Assembly (NCBI GenBank): GCA_900766785.1
Contig: CAAFWT010000174.1
Span: 1 to 5,671 of the forward strand
From: an uncultured Paraprevotella sp.
GTDB lineage: Bacteria; Bacteroidota; Bacteroidia; Bacteroidales; Bacteroidaceae
Direction of reading: 5' to 3'
DNA: 5,671 nucleotides
Numbering within the stretch: position 1 is the first letter of the stretch; every line of letters starts with the position of its first letter. The notes beneath the pieces were generated by a model. That model had not been told where the DNA came from. It made no database searches and saw only the letters and a list, made by a program, of their open reading frames with translations. Made by a program: the position numbers and the translations under genes. This document shows positions 1-5,671 of the stretch, piece by piece.

Positions 1-21
1 AGACGTGTGCTCTTCCGATCT
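1..21. other. Illumina TruSeq read-2 adapter remnant (not genomic)
   Basis: These 21 bases match the 3' end of the standard TruSeq read-2 adapter/primer, ending in GCTCTTCCGATCT; on the minus strand they begin AGATCGGAAGAGC. The sequence sits at the extreme end of the window, as expected when an untrimmed adapter is assembled onto a contig end. It is in frame with the minus-strand gene to its right and would translate as RSEEHTS, a known adapter-derived peptide in protein databases. Genomic sequence starts at base 22. Confidence 0.97.
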
Positions 22-813
22 GTTCATGCCCATAGTGACCGCGGCCATCTGCTGTTCCCCCAACTGAGGCAAGCCGTCTGCAGGGATAGGGCCGAGGAAG
101 GGAAGCAGACTTTGGGCCGACACATCATGCAGGGCCACATCCGCAGTAATCATTCTGTCTTTCGCATGCACGTCCATGCTGATACATCCTTCTGATGCGT
201 TATGCCAGAATGGAGCTGAGGACGGAAACAGACGCGTCATGAGACGTTTAGCAAAGCGCAAAGAGAAAACAGTACTCAAGGGAGCATCCGACTTTTCAAT
301 ATGAGTAAGGAGTAAGTCCTCCTCGTCCGGACGCTGTTTCATGAGTTCTGCCATGCGGCCACGTATTTGCACTATCTCCTGTTCGGAAAGGGGGCCATGC
401 ATCAGACAGCGGTCATCAGAGAAGACCATGAGCCAATGGTCATGACATGCCCAGCGATATCCCCGCTGCTTTTCTATAGAGATATCCATCCCTTGCAGGT
501 AGTCCTCCCATTGGCTGGCACTGGAAAGGGGAAGCAGGACTCCCAAATGATCAGTATCATCCACGAAGGCATAGAGGGGCAGAGAGAAGTCTATTCCACA
601 ATGGGAAACATTTGGGGGCAGAGACTCGGTGAAGAGGTCAGGAATCTGCTCCTGAACCAAACCGGCATCCAGTCTGGCCAAAGCCTGAAGGTGGGTTGGC
701 AAGGAGTCCCGGTAAGAGCTTTTCCCCTTGAGAAGAAAAAGAAGCACCACCAGGATTACTGCAGTCAGCAATCCCGTGCCCATCATTATCCACCTTGTCC
801 TCTTGTTCATCAT
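22..813 (-). CDS. DUF4836-like membrane-anchored protein, 3' end missing
   Basis: This is the N-terminal 264 codons of a protein whose end lies beyond the window; there is no stop codon before the adapter at 1-21. It starts 6 bp after the rsmE stop codon, with two adjacent ATGs (813 and 810). Residues about 8-28 form one hydrophobic segment preceded by basic residues (NKRTR), so it is probably an inner-membrane anchor or uncleaved signal with the rest outside the cytoplasm. There is no lipobox cysteine; the first Cys is residue 72. After the anchor, LPTHLQALARLDAGLV (38-53) and GIDFSLPLYAFVDD (73-86) resemble the pattern of Bacteroidales DUF4836 proteins, in which a segment treating each subunit as 'proteins with a default value for residue' precedes a 'D-F-x-x-P-x-Y-x-F-V' strand. 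The family match is from memory of its pattern and is only moderate. No catalytic motif is visible and the function is unknown. It is last in the visible operon. Confidence 0.8.
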
Positions 814-819
814 ATTACA

Positions 820-1596
820 TTATTTATTGTCCTCTGATTTTGCCGTCCAGTGTTCTGAAGGCTCAGGAGACTGATGTGTAATCTGCATCATATGTACAGC
901 CACCAAGGCAGCTGTCTCTGTACGTAGCCTGCTGGTGCCAAGGGAGACGCTCTGCCACCCTAAGCGCTCTGCCATCCTAACTTCCTCCACGCTGAAGTCA
1001 CCCTCTGGCCCTATCAGGACTGTGGCATCGTCACTGTCATTCAAGAGAGAGAACAAGGGACTGCGCACGCTGTGGGGTCCGATATCTGAAGGATGGTAAC
1101 AATGGCAGATGAAGCGTCCCCCGGAAGTAACCTGCCTGAGGAAATGCTCCAGGGATTGCATAGGATGAACCTTTGGCCTCCATGCCTTACGGCTCTGCTT
1201 CATTGCCGACACCACTATTCTTTCTATCCTGTCTGTCTTCAACTGATGACGCTCGCTGAACTGACAATCCACGAAAGAGAATTCATCCACACCTATCTCT
1301 GTGGCCTTCTCACAGAACCATTCCACACGTTCGTTCATCTTGGTGGGTGCCATGGCTATATGCAGATGTCCCTTCCAAGAGCGCTCCTGGGGCAGTACCT
1401 CCAGGATGGAGTAATGGCACCTGTGTCCTGTCTGTGCGGAAATCTCTGCACGGACAAAAGATCCGTCACCATCCATCAGATACAATTCATCCCCTATCCC
1501 TAATCGCAGGACACGCAGGGCATGGCGAGCCTCGTCTTCAGGCAATTCCGATGAATGGAGTGCGTCAGGCACATAGAAATATCTTACTTCTTTCAT
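820..1596 (-). CDS. rsmE: 16S rRNA (uracil(1498)-N(3))-methyltransferase RsmE
   Basis: RsmE uses S-adenosylmethionine to methylate N3 of U1498 in 16S rRNA, in the decoding region of the assembled 30S subunit. The 258-residue product is close to the usual length of about 240-250. The N-terminal part (about 1-70) is the PUA-like RNA-binding domain, including the DEARHALRVLRLGIGD stretch (21-36). The SPOUT-class methyltransferase domain follows, with its family signatures in order: APTKMNERVEWFCEKATEIG (83-102), SERH (114-117), AMKQSRKAWRP (131-141), LIGPEGDFSVEEV (194-206), and the knot/SAM-binding SLGTSRLRTETAAL (218-231). The C-terminal tail after about residue 241 (SPEPSEHW and on) is polar and probably disordered. 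The start is 24 bp after the transporter gene, and the next gene begins 6 bp after its stop, so it is likely co-transcribed with both. Identification rests on well-conserved motifs. Confidence 0.97.
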   Translation of the reverse strand: MKEVRYFYVPDALHSSELPEDEARHALRVLRLGIGDELYLMDGDGSFVRAEISAQTGHRCHYSILEVLPQERSWKGHLHIAMAPTKMNERVEWFCEKATEIGVDEFSFVDCQFSERHQLKTDRIERIVVSAMKQSRKAWRPKVHPMQSLEHFLRQVTSGGRFICHCYHPSDIGPHSVRSPLFSLLNDSDDATVLIGPEGDFSVEEVRMAERLGWQSVSLGTSRLRTETAALVAVHMMQITHQSPEPSEHWTAKSEDNK

Positions 1597-1620
1597 CTTG
1601 GTCCGTATAATGGCTCGGGC

Positions 1621-2892
1621 TTAATCGGCAGTAGGAACATGCTTGTAGCGGAACAACAGGGCAAAGGCAAGGGCCACCACCAACGAATAAGCGGCAAAGA
1701 TATACCAGCAGATATTCCAGCCCTCCCATACTGCAGTGGGACCTGCATCGGGCGAAAGATTGTACACATAATGATTGACCACCATCTGTGCCAGCAGAGT
1801 GCCTATGGTGGCACCAAAGCCATTGGTCATCATCATAAACAGACCCTGGGCGGAATTGCGAATATCCATATCGGTCTCCTTATCCACAAAGAGAGAACCG
1901 CTGATATTGAAGAAGTCAAAGGCCACTCCATATACTATCATGCTCAACACGAACCAGATGACACCGCCACCGGGATTGCCCACGGCAAAGAACAGATAAC
2001 GGAGCACCCAGGCCAGCATGGCCATGAGCATCACACGTTTGATACCGAACTTCTTCAGGAAGAAGGGAATGAGCAGAATGCCAAGGGTCTCGCTTATCTG
2101 ACTGAGCGAGATGAGTATGTTGGCATGTTGCACGCCAAAGGTATCCTGAAACTCAGGGATATTTCCGAATGAAGTGATAAAGGGATTGGCATATCCGTTG
2201 GTAATCTGCAGGCATACCCCCAAGAACATGGAGAAGATGAAGAACAATGCCATTCGGTAATTACGGAACAGAGTGAAAGCCTTGAGTCCGAGTGCCTCCA
2301 CCAGACTCTTCTGAGAGCCTTTGCTTCTGGGACAACGTGGCATGGTGAACGCGTATGCTGCCATCACGATTCCCAGGATACCGCTCCATCCATACTGAAG
2401 TGAAGAAGATTGCATACCAGCCAGGTCCACTATCCACATGCTGATGATGAAACCTACCGTACCGAACACGCGGATGGGAGGAAATGCCTTCACGGTATCA
2501 AGGCCAGCCCTGTCGAGTACGCTGTAAGCCACACTATTGGAAAGAGCTATCGTGGGCATATAGAATGCCACGCTCAGGGTGTACAATGTGAACAGGGGAG
2601 CAAACTGCACCGCATCTCCTGCCTGATAACCATACATACATGCCGCCAGCATGAAGATGCCGGAGAGCAAGTGACATCCGGAGAGCAAGCGCTGAGCCTC
2701 TATCCAGCGGTCGGCCACAATGCCCATGAGGGCGGGCATGAACAGCGAGACAAGTCCTTGCACACTATAAAACCACCCTATCTGGTTGGCCATTCCCACG
2801 CTGGCAAGATACGTACCCATGGAGGTGAGATAGGCTCCCCACACAGCAAATTCCAGAAAATTCAGAATGATCAATTTTACCTTAGTATTCAT
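1621..2892 (-). CDS. Nucleoside:H+ symporter family MFS transporter (NupG/XapB type)
   Basis: This 423-residue protein is almost wholly hydrophobic, consistent with 12 transmembrane helices in the inner membrane. The N-terminus NFLEFAVWGAYLTSMGTYL (11-29) is the characteristic first helix of the nucleoside:H+ symporter family, whose members NupG and XapB import nucleosides with protons. MGIVADRW (56-63) is the MFS loop 2-3 signature. RVFGTVGFIISMW (141-153) and DIRNSAQGLFMMMTNGFG (343-360) are also family-like segments. The length agrees with the family's usual 400-425 residues. The family is confident; the exact substrates are not readable from sequence. It lies 56 bp after the rlmI-type gene, the widest gap in the operon. 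That gap is AT-rich and holds a small perfect palindrome, so separate control is possible but not shown. The chosen ATG has GAGG directly against it, too close for ordinary Shine-Dalgarno pairing. Confidence 0.92.
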   Translation of the reverse strand: MNTKVKLIILNFLEFAVWGAYLTSMGTYLASVGMANQIGWFYSVQGLVSLFMPALMGIVADRWIEAQRLLSGCHLLSGIFMLAACMYGYQAGDAVQFAPLFTLYTLSVAFYMPTIALSNSVAYSVLDRAGLDTVKAFPPIRVFGTVGFIISMWIVDLAGMQSSSLQYGWSGILGIVMAAYAFTMPRCPRSKGSQKSLVEALGLKAFTLFRNYRMALFFIFSMFLGVCLQITNGYANPFITSFGNIPEFQDTFGVQHANILISLSQISETLGILLIPFFLKKFGIKRVMLMAMLAWVLRYLFFAVGNPGGGVIWFVLSMIVYGVAFDFFNISGSLFVDKETDMDIRNSAQGLFMMMTNGFGATIGTLLAQMVVNHYVYNLSPDAGPTAVWEGWNICWYIFAAYSLVVALAFALLFRYKHVPTAD

Positions 2893-2920
2893 CCTCTACA
2901 CTGTTGTTAGTTTATATTTT

Positions 2921-2933
2921 TATTGTCAATAAT
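2921..2933. repeat. Perfect 13-bp palindrome upstream of transporter gene
   Basis: TTATTG and CAATAA form perfect 6-base arms around one central base in the 56-bp gap between the rlmI-type gene and the nucleoside transporter gene, 28 bp before the transporter start codon. The arms are too close to form an RNA hairpin, so if it works it would be as a protein-binding site on DNA. The gap is AT-rich, so chance is a real alternative. No TAnnTTTG promoter element is seen beside it. Confidence 0.2.
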
Positions 2934-2948
2934 CATCTTTCCTCAGAG

Positions 2949-4130
2949 TTATTCCACATAGAGTACAAGTCCCTTAAGATACTCACCCTCGGGCTGATAG
3001 ATGTTCACAGGATGGTCGGCAGGCTGATGCAACTGGTGCAGGATGCGTACACGTCTGTGTGCCAGGGTGGCTGCAGTAAACACGGCCGTGCGGAACTGTT
3101 CCTTGCTCACGGCTTGTGAACAGCTGAAGGTGAAAAGGATACTGTTGGGAGCCAGTTTCTCCATGGCTTTTGCATTCAGTTTGGTATAGCCGCGCAATGC
3201 ATTCTTGATAGCATCGCGATGCTTGGCAAAAGCAGGGGGATCGAGCACCACTAAATCATAGGGAATGGTCATCTCGTCCAGGAAGCGGAAAGCATCCTCG
3301 GCATAAGCCTCATGACGGGTATCTCCTGGGAAATTTAATTCCACATTGGAGCGAACCAGTTCAACGGCCTTGCTGCTGCTGTCTACCGAATGTACCAGAG
3401 TGGCACCACCGCGAAGAGCATACACGCTAAATCCTCCGGTATAACAGAACATATTGAGCACCTTGCGCCCGCGTGCATATCTCTCCAGCAGACTGCGGTT
3501 CTCTCGTTGGTCAATGAAGAAGCCGGTCTTCTGTCCCTTGAGCCAGTCGATATGGAAATTGAGGCCGTTTTCTGTGGCTATGTCGGTATGGCTGTCCCCC
3601 AGGAGGAAGCCATTACCTCCGTCCACCACTGCCTTTATGGGCAATGTGGTCTCGCTCTTGTAATAGATGGAATCCAGATGGGGGCCCATGACACTGGCCA
3701 GAGAGGAGGCAATCAAATGGCGGTTGACATGCATGCCCACGCTATGCGCTTGCATGACGGCCGTCTTGCCATAGATGTCGATGACCAGTCCGGGCAGGTT
3801 GTCACCCTCACCATGTATCAGACGATAGGTGTTTCCCTGACTGGAATCGGCCAGTCCGATGGCTTGACGAACGGCCAGGGCAAAAGATAGGCGTCGTTTC
3901 CAGAAATCATCGTCAACAGGTTCGTCATCAAAAGTGAGCACCCTCACAGCAATGCTTCCCACCTGCCAATGTCCTTTACACAGGAAACTTCCCTGGCTGT
4001 TCACCACCTCCACCAAGTCACCCTCTTCAGGATTGCCTTCGAGATACATCACAGCTCCCGAAAAGATCCAGGGATGAAAGCGCTGGAGGCTCTCCTCCTT
4101 ACCTTTACGCAAGATTACTTTTTTATCCAT
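2949..4130 (-). CDS. rlmI: RlmI-type SAM-dependent 23S rRNA m5C methyltransferase
   Basis: The product resembles E. coli RlmI, which makes m5C1962 in 23S rRNA. From the ATG at 4130 it has 393 residues, against 396 in E. coli. The N-terminal PUA domain (about 1-75) begins with KEESLQRFHPWIFSGAV (11-27), where homologues also begin. A linker region with LPGLVIDIYGKTAV (112-125) leads into the Rossmann methyltransferase domain: FIDQRENR (205-212), SAM-binding LNMFCYTGGFSVYA (225-238), acidic VDSSSKAVE (249-257), DPPAF (297-301), and FSCS (335-338), where Cys337 is the expected catalytic cysteine. The C-terminal HQPADHPVNIYQPEGEYLKG (368-387) is family-typical. An upstream in-frame ATG at 4268 would add 46 residues translated from inside the exonuclease gene and is rejected. 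The start overlaps the exonuclease stop by 8 bp (ATGGATAA), which suggests translational coupling. Exact site specificity in this organism is inferred. Confidence 0.94.
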   Translation of the reverse strand: MDKKVILRKGKEESLQRFHPWIFSGAVMYLEGNPEEGDLVEVVNSQGSFLCKGHWQVGSIAVRVLTFDDEPVDDDFWKRRLSFALAVRQAIGLADSSQGNTYRLIHGEGDNLPGLVIDIYGKTAVMQAHSVGMHVNRHLIASSLASVMGPHLDSIYYKSETTLPIKAVVDGGNGFLLGDSHTDIATENGLNFHIDWLKGQKTGFFIDQRENRSLLERYARGRKVLNMFCYTGGFSVYALRGGATLVHSVDSSSKAVELVRSNVELNFPGDTRHEAYAEDAFRFLDEMTIPYDLVVLDPPAFAKHRDAIKNALRGYTKLNAKAMEKLAPNSILFTFSCSQAVSKEQFRTAVFTAATLAHRRVRILHQLHQPADHPVNIYQPEGEYLKGLVLYVE

Positions 4131-4956
4131 TCTGATTGTCTGATTTACGTTTTCTTGAAGTCCTAACCTTCGCTTCGTCTTTGGCGCCATCCGACGGTTT
4201 GCGCTTTCTGGGCACACGACGCACTGTGGAAGCCTTCTTGGCTGCAGTCTTGGAAATTCCGTTTTCATTCTGCAATTTTGCTTTTACAAGGGCATTCTCG
4301 CACGAAACGGGGAATACCATGGGTTTGACAGGATTGGTCACTGGGTTCACCCTGATGAGATATCCTTCCTGGCGCAAGCGCATCATTTCTTCGTATAGTT
4401 GGATGCATGCCCAGGCATCGGTAGCTGCATAGTTTTTCTGGGCATCCGTCAAGCTCGGTGCCTCCCAGTTGCTCAGCTGTTGTGACTTGCTGACCCTTTG
4501 GCCCAACAGGTTGGCATACAACTTCTGCAGGCTCTGGTCCTGAATTCCCATCTCCTTGGCTATATGCTGAATATCGATGAACGTACCAGGACGAAAGAAT
4601 CCTCTCTTGAGAAGTCCGCAGATGTCATCATGCCAGGAAAGTCCCACCTTGATGGTCTCGCCCTCGTCAGAGAGCAGTCGTTTGATACTGTCGGTAAGCC
4701 CAAGCACGTTGAGCCGGAACAGGAAACACACGTTCTGTGCACTCACCTGCAGGAGAGCCACCATGGAGGATTGTCCTCGTTGGAAATTTGGTTTTGTTTC
4801 GGTATCAAACCCTATGATGGGTTGTGAAAGCAGAAAGTCCACTGCCCTATCTGCCTCAAATGTACTTTGGATTACTTCTATGCGGCCTTGAAAGCATACA
4901 CGTTCCAGGCTGCTTATGGCATCCTTGTCAAACTTGTCAAATATCGTCTTCATCAT
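4123..4956 (-). CDS. DEDDy-type 3'-5' exonuclease (RNase D/WRN-like) with basic tail
   Basis: The 277-residue product carries a single DEDDy exonuclease domain (about 26-200), which removes 3' nucleotides from RNA or DNA using two metal ions. The catalytic set is complete: Asp51 and Glu53 in GFDTET (49-54), Asp111 in GLSWHDDI (105-112), and Tyr176 with Asp180 in NYAATDAW (175-182). No HRDC or helicase domain is present, so it is neither a full RNase D nor a RecQ fusion. Residues about 236-272 form a lysine/arginine-rich, probably disordered tail (KKAS, RRVPRKRK, RTSRKRK) that could bind nucleic acid. Two ATGs are adjacent, at 4956 and 4953; AGAGG lies about 5 bases before the second, so translation may start there. 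It overlaps the DUF5063 gene by 20 bp and the rlmI-type gene by 8 bp. Whether the substrate is RNA or DNA cannot be told from the sequence. Confidence 0.93.
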   Translation of the reverse strand: MMKTIFDKFDKDAISSLERVCFQGRIEVIQSTFEADRAVDFLLSQPIIGFDTETKPNFQRGQSSMVALLQVSAQNVCFLFRLNVLGLTDSIKRLLSDEGETIKVGLSWHDDICGLLKRGFFRPGTFIDIQHIAKEMGIQDQSLQKLYANLLGQRVSKSQQLSNWEAPSLTDAQKNYAATDAWACIQLYEEMMRLRQEGYLIRVNPVTNPVKPMVFPVSCENALVKAKLQNENGISKTAAKKASTVRRVPRKRKPSDGAKDEAKVRTSRKRKSDNQNG

Positions 4957-5482
4957 TTCCTCTCTCAGCGGTGTACTTGATACGATGAAGTCGTCTCAAG
5001 GAATCCACCACATTCTGTCCCCAATAAAGTTCGAAACTGTCTCTCACTGCCCATAGGGCATCCTGCATACATTGCTCAAGGCGCTGCTGATATACCCATA
5101 CGAAGTTGCGCAGGGGCTGATAGACATCCGCCAGCAGTTCGCTCATGCTTACCCATCGACATTCTTCTCTGCCACTGGCCTCGTCCATCACAAGGTCCTC
5201 ATATTCGTCCCAGTCACCCAAAAGGTCGCGAAGGGACTGACGTATGTATTCATAGTCTTGCTCTGTCACCTTATCATCTGGCAGAAACTCTCCAGCGGTC
5301 TCTATCGGTTTGAGCACCAGAGCATGCCAATACAATACGGGAAGAATGCGCATGAGTTCCCCCAACAACTCTTCACGCCTGCGCCCCTCAGTCTGCTCCA
5401 TCATGGCACAATACTCTGTGGCTATCGTGAGAAACTCCATAGTGGGGCGAGCATAGATGGGATTATTATTATCTTTTTGCAT
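4937..5482 (-). CDS. DUF5063 domain protein
   Basis: This 181-residue protein matches the pattern of the Bacteroidales DUF5063 family, whose function is unknown. It is acidic and predicted to be mainly helical, with no signal peptide or membrane segment, so it is probably cytoplasmic. Recognisable stretches are the N-terminal NPIYARPTMEFLTIATEYC (7-25), LPVLYWHALVLKP (47-59), VYQPLRNFVWVYQQRLEQCM (120-139), and the most conserved part, DALWAVRDSFELYWGQNVVD (141-160), followed by SLRRLHRI (161-168). I use the ATG at 5482 because homologues, as I recall them, also have a short polar lead before the N-P segment; an internal ATG at codon 15 would remove part of it. It is the first gene of the operon, about 25 bases after the predicted transcription start. 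Its stop lies 20 bp inside the exonuclease gene. This arrangement hints at a shared role with the exonuclease, but no motif shows one. Confidence 0.88.
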   Translation of the reverse strand: MQKDNNNPIYARPTMEFLTIATEYCAMMEQTEGRRREELLGELMRILPVLYWHALVLKPIETAGEFLPDDKVTEQDYEYIRQSLRDLLGDWDEYEDLVMDEASGREECRWVSMSELLADVYQPLRNFVWVYQQRLEQCMQDALWAVRDSFELYWGQNVVDSLRRLHRIKYTAERGNDEDDI

Positions 5483-5511
5483 TCTGCTTTATCTACACAT
5501 ATTATATCATG

Positions 5512-5545
5512 CAAAATTACAAAAAATCTGCCTTCCGACCGCAAT
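5512..5545 (-). promoter_or_regulatory. Candidate Bacteroidota-type promoter for the operon
   Basis: Read on the minus strand, TAATTTTG (5519 down to 5512) matches the Bacteroidota -7 consensus TAnnTTTG exactly. An ATTG (5545-5542) lies 22 bases upstream, slightly farther than the usual spacing and a weak match to the -33 TTTG. A better CAAA/TTTG copy at 5554-5557 is too far away. Transcription would start near 5505, giving an untranslated leader of about 25 bases before the DUF5063 ATG at 5482. The -7 match is good; the -33 match is not. Confidence 0.5.
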
Positions 5546-5671
5546 TCTTAGACCAAAAAGCTACCATGCGGATTCCTGGAAGGCCATCCCGTATCTGCCA
5601 GACAGATATCTGGGCTGTTTTCATACGCCTCCTTCCGTGCACAAAAAAAATAATGATTTCTGGAATGACAA
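5546..5671. other. Upstream non-coding region, no convincing gene
   Basis: This end of the window holds no confident gene. It contains TATCTG/CAGATA (5592-5597 and 5603-5608), an inverted repeat with 5 bases between the arms, and an overlapping 10-bp palindrome CAGATATCTG (5603-5612). There is also a run of eight A (5643-5650) just before a plus-strand ATG at 5653 that stays open for the last 19 bases, which could be the start of a divergent gene but cannot be judged. A minus-strand 35-codon frame (5517-5624) has GGAAGGAGG just before its ATG, but its stop overlaps the candidate -7 element. Confidence 0.5.

Noticed and set aside
367..837. Plus-strand open frame of 156 codons
   Set aside because: It is antisense to the DUF4836-like gene, which fits the operon spacing and has a membrane anchor and a family-like pattern; the plus-strand frame shows no motif.
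1555..2172. Long plus-strand open frame of 205 codons, rich in His and Gly
   Set aside because: It lies opposite the transporter and rsmE start, whose products have clear family motifs. Its composition is that of an antisense shadow of hydrophobic codons.
4131..4268. Extended N-terminus of the rlmI-type gene from the ATG at 4268
   Set aside because: The added 46 residues are an out-of-frame reading of the exonuclease tail. The family N-terminus begins at the ATG at 4130.
5603..5612. Perfect 10-bp palindrome CAGATATCTG
   Set aside because: Short palindromes of this size are common by chance, and it is more than 80 bp upstream of the candidate -7 element with no second copy in the window.
5531..5637. 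CCTTCCG repeated exactly 100 bp apart (5531 and 5631)
   Set aside because: Seven bases with no extended similarity on either side; most likely chance.
5566..5671. Plus-strand frame of 35 codons open to the right edge
   Set aside because: No recognisable motif, no promoter element and no good initiation context; too short to support. A later ATG at 5653 after an A-rich run is equally unprovable.

Overview
The window looks like a chromosomal fragment from a member of the Bacteroidales (Bacteroidota). The reasons are: the first gene encodes a DUF5063 protein, the last resembles the DUF4836 group, and both families are typical of this order; start codons mostly lack well-spaced Shine-Dalgarno sequences; and a TAnnTTTG-type -7 element lies upstream of the first gene. 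The roughly balanced base composition would suit Prevotellaceae or Bacteroidaceae, but I cannot name a genus from this sequence.

All six genes lie on the minus strand and read from right to left: DUF5063 protein (4937-5482), DEDDy 3'-5' exonuclease (4123-4956), RlmI-type 23S rRNA m5C methyltransferase (2949-4130), NupG/XapB-type nucleoside transporter (1621-2892), RsmE 16S rRNA m3U1498 methyltransferase (820-1596), and a membrane-anchored DUF4836-like protein (22-813, cut by the window edge). The first three overlap by 20 and 8 bp, and the later junctions are 56, 24 and 6 bp. No terminator-like hairpin is visible between them, so they probably form one operon driven from a promoter near 5512-5545. 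About 190 bp at the right end hold that promoter region and no convincing gene.

The genes suggest housekeeping RNA work: two rRNA base methyltransferases, an RNase D-like exonuclease and a permease that could import nucleosides. The two DUF proteins have no known role. A functional link beyond co-transcription is inference.

Bases 1-21 are not genomic. They match the 3' end of the Illumina TruSeq read-2 adapter. They continue the reading frame of the last gene and add a false C-terminal tail, RSEEHTS. The left edge is therefore a library or assembly artefact at a contig end. I found no mobile element, CRISPR array, tRNA or rRNA gene, and no strong evidence of a new biological system.
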